A program made the translations under genes and the position numbers. This document shows, in pieces, positions 51,012 through 59,558 of a stretch of DNA of 64,000 nucleotides. The notes below the pieces were generated by a model that ran no database searches, was not told where the DNA came from, and worked only from the letters and a program-made list of their open reading frames with translations. The stretch's first letter is position 1. Each line of letters opens with the position of its first letter. The stretch comes from Archangium violaceum (GTDB taxonomy: Bacteria > Myxococcota > Myxococcia > Myxococcales > Myxococcaceae): assembly GCF_016887565.1 (NCBI RefSeq), contig NZ_CP069396.1, positions 7,422,001 to 7,486,000 of the forward strand, given 5' to 3'.

Positions 51012-52727
51012 ATGAAGTGGAAGCATGGGGGGAGTGTCTGGGCCGCGCTGATGTGCGCCCTGATGGCCGTGGCCTGTGGACAGCCAGAGGTGGGGCTGCA
51101 TGGCACGGAAGAGCAGTCCATGCCGGAACTGAGCGCCACCTCGGCCGCGCTGACGGCAACGGCCAGTTACGATTCAGCTTTGAAGGTGCCCCGGTGCATC
51201 GGGGTGGCTTCAGGCTGTGACTCGGGCAACCTCGTCAACGGCCGTGGGCCGATGGGGCCCGAGTTCAACGCACCCAACACCTTGGGAGGCACTTGCGCGG
51301 ACGGTACCGCTGGCTCCTACCACAATGACGAGTCGCTGGAGCGGGTGAAGGTCTACACCACCGATGGCACCGACCTGGCGCCTGGCAAACAGGTGACCCT
51401 CGAAGTCGATGTGTGGGCCTGGTCCGGGTACACGTCGGACGCGCTGGACCTGTATTATGCGGCGGACGCGAGCAATCCGACCTGGGCCTTCATCGCCACC
51501 CTGGTGCCGGCCGGGGCAGGTGCGCAGACACTGAGGGTGAACTACACGCTGCCGACGGGCGGCAGCACCCAGGTTGTGCGCGCTGCCTTCCGTTACACGG
51601 GCTCCGCTGGAGCCTGCACGGGTGGTCCCTATGATGACCGGGACGATCTGGCCTTCGAGGTGGTGGGCGCCCCCACTCCAAAGTCCTCACACATGGCGGC
51701 TGGGTATTTCCACAGTCTGAAGGTGAAGCCGGATGGGACTGTCTGGGCCTCGGGCGACAACACCAGCGGCCAGCTCGGTGACGGCACCACCACCCAGCGC
51801 ACCACGCCGGTGCAGGTCTCGGGGCTCACGAACGTGGCGGCCATCTTCGCGGGTGATCACCACGCTCTTGCACTGAAGAAAGACGGCACCGTGTGGACCT
51901 GGGGCTACAACTCGCACGGCCAGCTCGGTGACGGTACCACCACCCAGCGCACCACGCCGGTGCAGGTCGTGGGGCTCACGAACGTGGTGGCCCTCGCCGC
52001 GAGGAAGGAGCATTCGCTGGCCGTGAAGCAGGATGGAACCGTGTGGGCCTGGGGCAACAACGATCATGGCCAGCTCGGCGACGGGACCACCACGAACAGA
52101 ACCACTCCTGTACAAGTTACCGGGCTCTCGGGCGTGGTGAACGTCGCAGCGGGTTGGTGGTCCTCTCTGGTACTGAAGCAGGATGGAACCGTGTGGGCTT
52201 GGGGCGACAACTACTATGGCCAGCTCGGCGACGGCACCAGCACGACAAGGACCACGCCGGTGCAGGTCTCAGGGCTTTCTGGAGCCATTGCTCTCGTTTC
52301 CGGCCACAACCATGCAATGGCGCTGAAGCAGGATGGAACCGTGTGGAGCTGGGGCTACAACTACGCTGGCCAGCTTGGCGATGGCACCACGTTCTCGCGC
52401 ACCACACCGGTACAGGTGTCCGGCTTGTCTGGTGTCACAAGCATCGACGCGAAAATCTCTCATTCGCTGGCTGTGAGGAACGATGGAACCGTGTGGGCCT
52501 GGGGTGACAACTACTTCGGTCAGCTCGGCGATGGCACTACCACCCGGAGGGCCACGCCAGTGCAGGTGCTGGGATTCTCGGGCGCGGTAGCCGTCCAGGC
52601 TGGCTGCAGCCACTCCCTGGCACTCAAGCAGGACGGCTCCATCTGGGGCTGGGGCGACAACTACTACGGCCAGCTCGGCGATGGCACCAACACCACTCGC
52701 TACTCCCCAGTGAGAGTGCTCCAGTAG
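51012..52727 (+). CDS. RCC1-repeat lipoprotein with seven propeller repeats
   Basis: 571 aa, AGGGAGGGG upstream of ATG 51012. Lipobox MAVAC, so it is anchored outside the cytoplasm. Residues 50-225 are a beta-sandwich-like domain (ADGTAGSYHNDESLERVKVYT, QVTLEVDVWAWSGYTSDALDLYYA). Then seven tandem RCC1 units of about 50 aa, each with DGTVWAWGxNxxGQLGDGTTTxRTTPVQV. The seven form one complete seven-bladed propeller. The high identity between the units suggests recent duplication. Probably binds protein or ligand on the surface; no enzymatic motif. Confidence 0.85.
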   Translation: MKWKHGGSVWAALMCALMAVACGQPEVGLHGTEEQSMPELSATSAALTATASYDSALKVPRCIGVASGCDSGNLVNGRGPMGPEFNAPNTLGGTCADGTAGSYHNDESLERVKVYTTDGTDLAPGKQVTLEVDVWAWSGYTSDALDLYYAADASNPTWAFIATLVPAGAGAQTLRVNYTLPTGGSTQVVRAAFRYTGSAGACTGGPYDDRDDLAFEVVGAPTPKSSHMAAGYFHSLKVKPDGTVWASGDNTSGQLGDGTTTQRTTPVQVSGLTNVAAIFAGDHHALALKKDGTVWTWGYNSHGQLGDGTTTQRTTPVQVVGLTNVVALAARKEHSLAVKQDGTVWAWGNNDHGQLGDGTTTNRTTPVQVTGLSGVVNVAAGWWSSLVLKQDGTVWAWGDNYYGQLGDGTSTTRTTPVQVSGLSGAIALVSGHNHAMALKQDGTVWSWGYNYAGQLGDGTTFSRTTPVQVSGLSGVTSIDAKISHSLAVRNDGTVWAWGDNYFGQLGDGTTTRRATPVQVLGFSGAVAVQAGCSHSLALKQDGSIWGWGDNYYGQLGDGTNTTRYSPVRVLQ

Positions 52728-52756
52728 GAACTCTCGGAGCCTGAATCCGTCTGCGT

Positions 52757-52790
52757 CCCCTGCCCCTCCCGGGCGCAGGGGATTTTCTTT
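52757..52790 (+). terminator. Intrinsic terminator after the RCC1 gene
   Basis: CCCCTGC (52757-52763) and GCAGGGG (52775-52781) form a GC-rich stem, followed by ATTTTCTTT. This is a canonical rho-independent terminator, 29 bp downstream of the stop. Confidence 0.75.
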
Positions 52791-52892
52791 CCAGGCGAAG
52801 CGCTGAAACGACAAAGCCCGGCACACAGGGCGAACAGCCACCGCCGTGCCAGGCCCTGTCAGAGTGAGGCCCCTCAGGGCCTCAGCCAGGCA

Positions 52893-55088
52893 TCAGGCCT
52901 TCATCTCCATGCGCGGAGGCGGCTCGCCAGAGGACGAGCCTCCCGAGCCCGCGGCGGCAGCGGCCCCCACCTTCTCCTCGGCCAGCGTGGCCTTGTCGAT
53001 GGAGGCCTTCTCCATCGACAGCTTCGTCAGCGCGCTCTCGTCGGCCGCGCGCCGGGCCTCGCGCTCCTTGTAGCGCCGGATCGCCGGGGCCATGATCTCC
53101 CCGATGAGCCCCCGGTAGTCCATGCCCGCGCCCTGCGCGATCAGCACCAGGTCGCTCCACCCCGGCGTCAGGCCCGGCAGCGGGTTGCACTCGATGAAGT
53201 AGATGCGGCCCTTGTCGTCCATGCGGAAGTCGATGCGCGCCACGTCCCGGCACCCCAGCGCCATGAACGAGCCTCGCGCCGCCGCCCTCAGCTTCTCCAG
53301 CAGCGCCGGCTCGATCTTCGCCGGCGCGTCGTACCGGATGCGATCGTTCCAATCCAGCTTGTGCTGGAAGCTGTAGATCGGCGTCCGGTCCTCCTTGTCC
53401 AGGAAGACGATCTCCATCGGCGGCAGCACGCGCGGGCGCCGCTCGCCCAACAGGCCCACCGTGAACTCGCGCCCGCCGATGTACTCCTCGATCAGCGCCG
53501 GCTGCTGGTACTTGGTGACGATCTCCTTCACCACATCGCGCAGCTCCGCCTCGTTGTGGCAGACGCTCTTGCTCACCACGCCCTTCGAGGAGCCCTCCGC
53601 CACCGGCTTCACGATCAGCGGGAAGCTCGTGAACTGCTTGTCCAGCCGCTCCTTGCCCGTGTGCATGAGCTGGAAGTTCGGCGTGTGGATGCCCGCCTGG
53701 CGCACGATCTTCTTCGCCAGCGCCTTGTCCAGCGCGATGGACAGCGTGGCCGGATCGCTTCCCGTGTACGGGATGTCCAGCAGCTCCAGCATCGCCGGCA
53801 CCTGGCTCTCGCGGTTGCGGCCCTTGAAGCCCTCCGCGATGTTGAACACGATGTCCAACGGCGTGCTGGCCAGCACGCTCGGCAGTTCCGCCGTGGCCTC
53901 CAGGTCCACCACCTCGTGGCCCCACGAGGCGATCGCCTCGCGGATGGCCTGCAGCGTGGTCGGCGAGTCGTACTCGGCCTCGCTGTCCTCCAGGGCCGAG
54001 CCGTCCGCCGCCACCGGCTTCACGCGCTTCACGTTGTAGGTGAAGCCCACGCGCAGCGGGCCCGACTTGCGCGCCGGCTTGCCCTGGCGCTTGCCGTCCT
54101 TGATCTTGTAGCGCCGCGCCGCGCTCTGGATGATGGCGCTCACCACCCCGTCCAGGTGGATGCCCTCCAGCGCCGCCGCCGCGTAGATGCCCGCCCCCTG
54201 CTCCAGGCTGGGCAGCGCGTTGAGCTCCAGGAAGTACGGCACGCCCGCGTCGCTCAGCCGGAAGTCGATCCGCCCCAGGTCCCGGCAGTCCAGCACCTGG
54301 AAGATCTTCGTCGACATGTTGCGCATCTCCTCGGCCACCCTGGGAGAGAGTCTGGCCGGGGCGCGCACCTTCACCGCGCTGTCCTTCTTCGTCTTCAGCT
54401 CGTAGTCGTAGATGGCGTACTTGCGGCCCGCGATGGCCGCCGGATCGATGTCGTACTCGGTCGGGCTGAGCACGCCGTCATGATCGTTCTGCACCGCCGC
54501 CAGGTACGGCACCGTGATGTCCGTGCCGCTGATGAACTCCTCCACCAGGATGCCCGCCGGATAACGCGCCAGCGCCTGCGCCACCTTCTCGCGCGCCTGC
54601 TCCACCGTCTCGGCCACCGAGTCCTGGGTGATGCCCTTGGACGAGCCCTCGAAGTTGGGCTTGATGATGACCGGGAAGCGCAGGTCCTCGGCCTTCAGCT
54701 CGTTGAGCTTCTCCACGAACTGCCAGCCCGGCGTGCGGATGCCGTGCTTGGACAGCACCAGCTTGGTGAGCTGCTTGTCCAGCGTCACCGCCAGCGCGTA
54801 GGCGTCCGAGCCCGTGTAGGCGAACCCGAGCTCCTCGAAGAGCGCCGGATAGAAGGCCTCGCGGAAGCGGCCCCGGCGGCCCTCGGCGATGTTGAAGATG
54901 AGGTCCGGGCTGTACGCCTCGAGCCGGGCGACGGTGCGCGAGGCGGGTCCACTCACCTCGAAGCGCTCCAGCCGGTGGCCGAGCCGCTCGATGGCCGCCG
55001 CCAGCGTGTTCACCGTCTCCTGGGTATCGAACTCCGCCTCGTCTTCCGAGTCGGACAGCTTGAGGTTGTAGGTCAGCGCGATGCGCAA
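52893..55088 (-). CDS. Tandem ATP-grasp (D-Ala-D-Ala ligase-like) protein
   Basis: About 731 aa from TTG 55088, two D-alanine-D-alanine-ligase-like ATP-grasp units. Each has a near-identical signature: DLIFNIAEGRRGRFREAFYPALFEELGFAYTGSDAYALAVTLDK and DIVFNIAEGFKGRNRESQVPAMLELLDIPYTGSDPATLSIALDK. Each ends in a metal site (RIDFR...FLELNALPSL and RIDFR...FIECNPLPGL). The C-terminal 60 residues are Ala/Glu/Ser-rich. Probably ligates amino or carboxylic acids with ATP; the substrate is unknown, and it is not a simple Ddl (single-unit). Overlaps the RDD gene by 16 bp. Confidence 0.82.
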   Translation of the reverse strand: MRIALTYNLKLSDSEDEAEFDTQETVNTLAAAIERLGHRLERFEVSGPASRTVARLEAYSPDLIFNIAEGRRGRFREAFYPALFEELGFAYTGSDAYALAVTLDKQLTKLVLSKHGIRTPGWQFVEKLNELKAEDLRFPVIIKPNFEGSSKGITQDSVAETVEQAREKVAQALARYPAGILVEEFISGTDITVPYLAAVQNDHDGVLSPTEYDIDPAAIAGRKYAIYDYELKTKKDSAVKVRAPARLSPRVAEEMRNMSTKIFQVLDCRDLGRIDFRLSDAGVPYFLELNALPSLEQGAGIYAAAALEGIHLDGVVSAIIQSAARRYKIKDGKRQGKPARKSGPLRVGFTYNVKRVKPVAADGSALEDSEAEYDSPTTLQAIREAIASWGHEVVDLEATAELPSVLASTPLDIVFNIAEGFKGRNRESQVPAMLELLDIPYTGSDPATLSIALDKALAKKIVRQAGIHTPNFQLMHTGKERLDKQFTSFPLIVKPVAEGSSKGVVSKSVCHNEAELRDVVKEIVTKYQQPALIEEYIGGREFTVGLLGERRPRVLPPMEIVFLDKEDRTPIYSFQHKLDWNDRIRYDAPAKIEPALLEKLRAAARGSFMALGCRDVARIDFRMDDKGRIYFIECNPLPGLTPGWSDLVLIAQGAGMDYRGLIGEIMAPAIRRYKEREARRAADESALTKLSMEKASIDKATLAEEKVGAAAAAGSGGSSSGEPPPRMEMKA

Positions 55089-55705
55089 GGCTTTCCCCTT
55101 CTGGACTTCTCGATGGTGCGGCGACGGCGAACCCGCGCCGCGGACAAGAATCTTCCCGGGACGCGAGCGGCCGTCACGGGCGTGCGTGCTGCAACGGTTG
55201 CTCCGGCGACGACCTTCCCATCCACCACCTGCGTCTGCGCCCACGTATCGCCGAGCCGCCAGCCGAGCGGATCCCTCACCACGCGCAGGGCCTCCACTCC
55301 ACCGATGACCACCAGCCCGGCCATGCACGCCACCGCGCCCAGCGGCGGAGGCATCATCCCCAGCAGGACGATGAGCGCCAGCGGCGCGTTGCGCAGGGTG
55401 CTGTCCCGGTGGCGCGCCGCGGAGCGCGTGGGCAGGTGCATCACCTTCACCCCGAAGATGCGCTTGCCCACGCTCTGGCCCTGCAGCATGCCGTCGGCCA
55501 GCAGCAGGAAGAGCAGCGCCACCACTCCACCGGCGGCGCCGCACACCACGTAGAGGCCCCACGCCACCGCCACGTCCACGATGCGCGCGCCCAGCCGCAT
55601 CCACAGCGAGGCCTTGGGATAGGGCGAGCCCAGCTCCTCGCCGTCGGGCACCACGCGCAGGCCGGGACGGCGGGGAGAGGAGAAGACAGGTTGAGGAGAG
55701 CTCAC
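55073..55705 (-). CDS. RDD-family membrane protein
   Basis: 210 aa. After a 35-residue soluble N-terminus, WMRLGARIVDVAVAWGLYVVCGAAGGVVALLFLLLADGMLQGQSVGKRIFGVKV carries the R-D and GxSxGK(R)xxG motifs of RDD proteins. A third TM is at about 107-130 (LALIVLLGMMPPPLGAVACMAGLVVIGG). The C-terminus is basic. Overlaps both neighbours (ATGA with the DUF4177 gene). Often small transporter or accessory proteins; role unknown here. Confidence 0.78.
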   Translation of the reverse strand: MSSPQPVFSSPRRPGLRVVPDGEELGSPYPKASLWMRLGARIVDVAVAWGLYVVCGAAGGVVALLFLLLADGMLQGQSVGKRIFGVKVMHLPTRSAARHRDSTLRNAPLALIVLLGMMPPPLGAVACMAGLVVIGGVEALRVVRDPLGWRLGDTWAQTQVVDGKVVAGATVAARTPVTAARVPGRFLSAARVRRRRTIEKSRRGKPCASR

Positions 55706-56253
55706 TCTTCGGGCTCCAGGATGAGGCCCCGCTCGGGGCGCTCCGGCTCGTCCAGGCCCGCGAGCTGCGCGAGCCGCTCGTGGGCACTCACCATGCCCGG
55801 AGGCCGCTGGTAGACGTATGAGGACGACGAGGCCGCCGCGTTTCCGGTGAAGTCCGGCGATGACACCAGCTGGGACGTGGGCGAGCCCGTCTCGGACATC
55901 TGCCGCAGCCGGCCTCGCGCGCCCTCGAGGTCATGCGTGGCCGGTTCCCCCTCGCGGGTGAAGAACACGAAGGCCATGGCCGGTCGCTTGGACGACTCGC
56001 GCATGGCGAACTGCACGCCGTCCAGGGTCCAACCCTTGGAGCTCCATTCATTCACGGTGCGCTCGAGCGTCCCCTCATCGACGGTGGACAGCTCGACGAC
56101 CTTGTACTGGAGCGGGCCCGCGACTCGCGCGGTGGCCCCGGGCACGGAGGCACGGGCGGCACCCGGGCGCTTGCCAGCACGCAGGGGGCGCTGGGTCGCG
56201 GTCCGAGGTACCGCCGGTCTAGGTGGGGGCCGTTTCTTCTTCTTGGTGGCCAT
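55702..56253 (-). CDS. DUF4177-like protein
   Basis: 183 aa from ATG 56253. A Lys/Arg/Pro-rich N-terminus (ATKKKKRPPPRPAVPRTATQ) precedes a DUF4177-like domain (about residues 50-100: YKVVELSTVDEGTLERTVNEWSSKGWTLDGVQFAMR...AFVFFTR). The C-terminal part is Ser/Pro/Glu-rich and disordered-looking. First gene of the DUF4177-RDD-ATP-grasp operon; function unknown. Confidence 0.68.
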   Translation of the reverse strand: MATKKKKRPPPRPAVPRTATQRPLRAGKRPGAARASVPGATARVAGPLQYKVVELSTVDEGTLERTVNEWSSKGWTLDGVQFAMRESSKRPAMAFVFFTREGEPATHDLEGARGRLRQMSETGSPTSQLVSSPDFTGNAAASSSSYVYQRPPGMVSAHERLAQLAGLDEPERPERGLILEPEE

Positions 56254-56278
56254 TGCCGATTCTCGAAATGGATCTTTG

Positions 56279-56318
56279 CCCCCGATCGGGGGGGTGAGCG
56301 CAAGCCCCCCCATGGGGG
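56279..56318 (-). promoter_or_regulatory. Mutually exclusive GC hairpins after hemB
   Basis: In minus-strand order: CCCCCATGGGGG (56318-56307), a seven-G run (56311-56305) that can pair with a seven-C run (56294-56288), and CCCCCGATCGGGGG (56292-56279). The three stems share bases, so only some can form at once. It separates hemB (stop 56335) from the DUF4177 gene (start 56253) and may end or attenuate transcription. Confidence 0.4.
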
Positions 56319-56334
56319 ATCGCGCTCCGAACCG

Positions 56335-57306
56335 TCAACCCAGCAGCTTCGCGGCTTCGAGCGAGTGGTAGGTGATGATGAGGTCCGAGCCGGCGCGCTT
56401 GATGGAGGTGAGAATCTCCAGCATCAGGCGATCTCCGTCGATCCACCCGTTCTGGGCGGCGGCCTTCACCATGGAGTACTCGGCGGACACGTTGTAGGCC
56501 ACCACCGGCACGTCGACGCGCTCGCGCACCCGGTGGATGACGTCCAGGTAGGACAGCGCGGGCTTCACCATGATCATGTCCGCGCCCTCCTCCAGGTCCA
56601 GCTCCACCTCCTTGAGGGCCTCGCGCACGTTGCCCGGGTCCATCTGGTGCGTGCGGCGATCGCCGAACTGGGGCGTGCTCTGGGCCGCCTCGCGGAAGGG
56701 CCCGTAGAAGCCCGAGGCGTACTTGGCCGCATAGGAGAGGATGGGCACCTCGGTGAGCTTCACCTCGTCCAGCGCCGCGCGGATGGCCCCCACGCGCCCG
56801 TCCATCATGTCCGAGGGAGCGATGATGTCCGCGCCGGCCTGGGCGCACGTCACCGCCATCTGCGCCAGCAGCGGCAGCGTGGCGTCGTTGGCGACATGGC
56901 CGCCCTCGATGACGCCGCAGTGGCCGTGGTCCGTGTACTCGCACAGACACACGTCCACGATGACGAGCATGTCCGGGATGGCGTTCTTGATCTCCCGGAC
57001 GGCGCGCTGGACGATGCCCTCGCGCGCGTAGGCCTGCGAGCCCCGGGCGTCCTTGTGATCCGGGATGCCGAACAGGAGCACCGCGGGCACCCCGAGCGCC
57101 TTGGCCTGCTTCGCCTCGGCGACGGCGTGCTCCAACGAGAGATTGAAGACGCCCGGCATGGAGGAGATGGGACGGCGGATGTCCCGGCCCTCCACGACGA
57201 ACAGCGGATAGATGAAGTCCGAGGGAGCGAGCGTGGTCTCTCGCACCATCTCACGAAGGGCCGCCGAACGGCGCAGGCGGCGCGGGCGATGAATCGGATA
57301 TCCCAT
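56335..57306 (-). CDS. hemB: HemB, delta-aminolevulinic acid dehydratase (porphobilinogen synthase)
   Basis: 323 aa. It joins two 5-aminolevulinate into porphobilinogen in heme synthesis. Schiff-base Lys sites are visible: K195 ([15 protein letters not shown]) and K248 (MIMVKPAL). The zinc-type cysteine cluster is [14 protein letters not shown] (C120, C122, C130). Start ATG 57306 by alignment to the usual [19 protein letters not shown]-terminus. Cytoplasmic, normal length. Confidence 0.96.
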   Translation of the reverse strand: MGYPIHRPRRLRRSAALREMVRETTLAPSDFIYPLFVVEGRDIRRPISSMPGVFNLSLEHAVAEAKQAKALGVPAVLLFGIPDHKDARGSQAYAREGIVQRAVREIKNAIPDMLVIVDVCLCEYTDHGHCGVIEGGHVANDATLPLLAQMAVTCAQAGADIIAPSDMMDGRVGAIRAALDEVKLTEVPILSYAAKYASGFYGPFREAAQSTPQFGDRRTHQMDPGNVREALKEVELDLEEGADMIMVKPALSYLDVIHRVRERVDVPVVAYNVSAEYSMVKAAAQNGWIDGDRLMLEILTSIKRAGSDLIITYHSLEAAKLLG

Positions 57307-57364
57307 GGGCCGACGGTATAAACCGACGGCGGCCCCCTGGAAGCATTTCGACGTCCGAGGCTGC

Positions 57365-57574
57365 CTAGACGGTAGCCAGGCGCCAGCTCTCGTCGAGCCA
57401 GCTACGCTGACGGGACAGGTGAGCGGCCCGGTGCTCGGCGAGGTCCGCCTCGTGGAGCGCGCGGGCATAGCGCGTCCGGGACGCCTCGGAACCGTCCCTC
57501 AGACCCCGCTCCGCCTCCGCCAGCTCCCGGCGCGCCGCTCGCAACTCCTGCTCCATCAGATCAATCGTCAACAT
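57365..57574 (-). CDS. Small helical protein upstream of hemB
   Basis: 69 aa: [69 protein letters not shown], read from ATG 57574 with a strong GAGGAGG upstream. It is amphipathic with Glu/Arg/Ala heptads and no TM. Located 58 bp before hemB. Hypothetical; the Shine-Dalgarno and composition support it being real. Confidence 0.5.
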   Translation of the reverse strand: MLTIDLMEQELRAARRELAEAERGLRDGSEASRTRYARALHEADLAEHRAAHLSRQRSWLDESWRLATV

Positions 57575-57813
57575 GTATCAGTGCCTCCTCTGCCCCGGGG
57601 TTTTGCACACCCCAGGCCACACCCGCCCCCCTGCCCAAAGGGGCGAAACCAGGGGCAGTACGGCCCGGAAGTCCCTGAAGCCCTGAAAAAAGGTGCGAAG
57701 GTTTCTTCCCGGGTGCGCAGCGGACGACGCGAGACGGGCGGTCACGGGCTCGCCCGGTGGTTCGTGTGACGGGCGGGCAATGGACAGAATGGCTCCGTCG
57801 TAGAGTCGCCATC

Positions 57814-58725
57814 GTGCCAGCCATCGAAGTCATCGGACTCCGCAAGACCTACCGGCGTGCCTTCGGGCGCCGGGGCCATGAGGCCCTGCGGGGTGTGGAC
57901 CTGTCCGTGCCGGAAGGCAGTGCGTTCGGGCTGATCGGCCCCAACGGCGCGGGAAAGACGACGTTCATCAAGAGCATCCTCGGCATCGTCCAGCCCTCGG
58001 AGGGGACGGTGCGGGTGCTCGGCGGGTCTCCCGAGGACCCTCGCATCCGGGCCCGCATCGGCTACCTGCCCGAGCGCCTGCACCTGCCGGGCTCGTGGAA
58101 GGCGCCGGCCTTCCTCGCCACGGTGGCCCGGCTCAAGGAGCTGAAGCCGGACCCGGCCGCGAACCTACGGCTGCTGGAGCGCGTGGGACTGACGGACGCG
58201 CTGGGTCGGAAGATTGGCGGCTACTCCAAGGGCATGCGCCAGCGGCTAGGGCTCGCGGCGGCGCTGCTGGGCAACCCCGCCCTGCTCATCCTCGACGAGC
58301 CCACCGACGGCATCGACCCCATGGGCCGGGTGGAAGTGCGGCGCATCCTCCAGGAGGAGGTGCAGCGCGGCACCACCCTCTTCCTCAACTCGCACCTGCT
58401 GGCCGAGACCGAGCGCGTATGCGACCGGGTAGCCATCCTCGCGGAGGGCAAGGTGCTGCGCGAGGGTCGGCTGGAAGAGCTGTCGCGCGGTGGAGCGCGG
58501 TGGGCGGTGCGCTTCGCGCCGGGAGCGGACGCGGGCGCGCTGGCCTCGGCGGGCTTCACGGCGGCGGGCACCGAGGGGCAGTACCACGTGGAGGCCGCGG
58601 ACGTGGCGGGGCTGAACGCGGCGCTGGACAAGGCCCGCGCGGCCGGGGCGCTGCTGGTGGAGCTCAAGCGGGACGGGCAGGACCTGGAGGCCGTGCTGGC
58701 CTCGGCCATGGGGGTGGCGGCATGA
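57814..58725 (+). CDS. ABC transporter ATP-binding protein
   Basis: 303 aa from GTG 57814 (VPAIEVIGLRKTY). Walker A GPNGAGKTT, a signature YSKGMRQRLGLAAALLG, Walker B LLILDEPTDGIDP, and H-loop NSHLLAET. The C-terminal 80 residues form an extension. The ATGA overlap with the following permease gene shows coupling. Type: NatA/CcmA-like exporter ATPase; substrate unknown. Confidence 0.93.
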   Translation: MPAIEVIGLRKTYRRAFGRRGHEALRGVDLSVPEGSAFGLIGPNGAGKTTFIKSILGIVQPSEGTVRVLGGSPEDPRIRARIGYLPERLHLPGSWKAPAFLATVARLKELKPDPAANLRLLERVGLTDALGRKIGGYSKGMRQRLGLAAALLGNPALLILDEPTDGIDPMGRVEVRRILQEEVQRGTTLFLNSHLLAETERVCDRVAILAEGKVLREGRLEELSRGGARWAVRFAPGADAGALASAGFTAAGTEGQYHVEAADVAGLNAALDKARAAGALLVELKRDGQDLEAVLASAMGVAA

Positions 58726-59558
58726 GGGGCGTGCTGGGAATCGCGGGCTACGTGTTGCGCGAGGCAGCCTCTCGCAAGTTCATCCTGGCCTTCCTGCTGG
58801 GCGTCACGGGCGTGCTGGTGATGCTCTCGCTGAGCCTGCGCATCGAGGTGGTGGACGGCGCCCTGGCGGCCTCGCGACTGTTCGGCGAGATGCTGGACAA
58901 CGACATCGTCGCCGTGGACGTGGCGCTGCGGCCCGTGTTCATGGCGGCGGCGGCCATCGTCTTCTACGGGGGCATCCTGTTCGGCATCGTCTCGTGCTCG
59001 GACTTCGCGCCGAGCCTGCTGTCACCGGGCCGCATCGAGCACCTGCTCGCCCTGCCCTTGCGCCGCTGGCACATCCTGGCCGGCACGTTCCTCGGGGTGA
59101 TGACGCTGGCACTGAGTGGGGCGCTGTACGGCTCGGTGGGGCTGGTGCTCATCTTCGGGGTGAAGACGGGGTACTGGACGGTGGGGCCGGTGGTCGCGGC
59201 GCTGCTGGCGTGCGTGAGCTTCGCGGCGGTGTACGCGGTGATGCTGACGACGGCGACGCTGGTTCGCAGCGCGGCGCTGTGCGCGGGGCTCGGCGGCATC
59301 ACCATGGTGGCGGGCATCCTCGCCGGCTACCGGATGAAGATCGCCCCCTTCCTCGAGGAGGGGCTGAGCCGGAACCTCTTCAAGGCGGTGACGCTGGTGC
59401 TGCCCCGCCTGTCCTCGCTGGCCCAGGCGAGCATGGATCTGGCGGCCTCGGCGCCGCTGGGAGTGCAGTCGCTGCCGATGTTGCTGGGCGGAGTGCTGGT
59501 GTTCGGCCTGGGCGTGCTGGCCCTGGGCTTCTGGTGGTTCGAGGGGAGGGATTACTGA
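58722..59558 (+). CDS. ABC transporter permease
   Basis: 278 aa. About six TM segments (FILAFLLGVTGVLVMLSLSL, AAAIVFYGGILFGIVSC, FLGVMTLALSGALYGSVGLVLIFG, VVAALLACVSFAAVYAVMLTT, GLGGITMVAGILAGY, MLLGGVLVFGLGVLALGFWWF). Partner of the preceding ATPase in a simple exporter. Its stop overlaps the next start (TGATG). Confidence 0.88.
   Translation: MRGVLGIAGYVLREAASRKFILAFLLGVTGVLVMLSLSLRIEVVDGALAASRLFGEMLDNDIVAVDVALRPVFMAAAAIVFYGGILFGIVSCSDFAPSLLSPGRIEHLLALPLRRWHILAGTFLGVMTLALSGALYGSVGLVLIFGVKTGYWTVGPVVAALLACVSFAAVYAVMLTTATLVRSAALCAGLGGITMVAGILAGYRMKIAPFLEEGLSRNLFKAVTLVLPRLSSLAQASMDLAASAPLGVQSLPMLLGGVLVFGLGVLALGFWWFEGRDY

Noticed and set aside
53361-55553. A plus-strand Arg/His/Leu-rich open frame of about 730 codons
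   Set aside because: Antisense to the tandem ATP-grasp gene, whose motifs are unambiguous.
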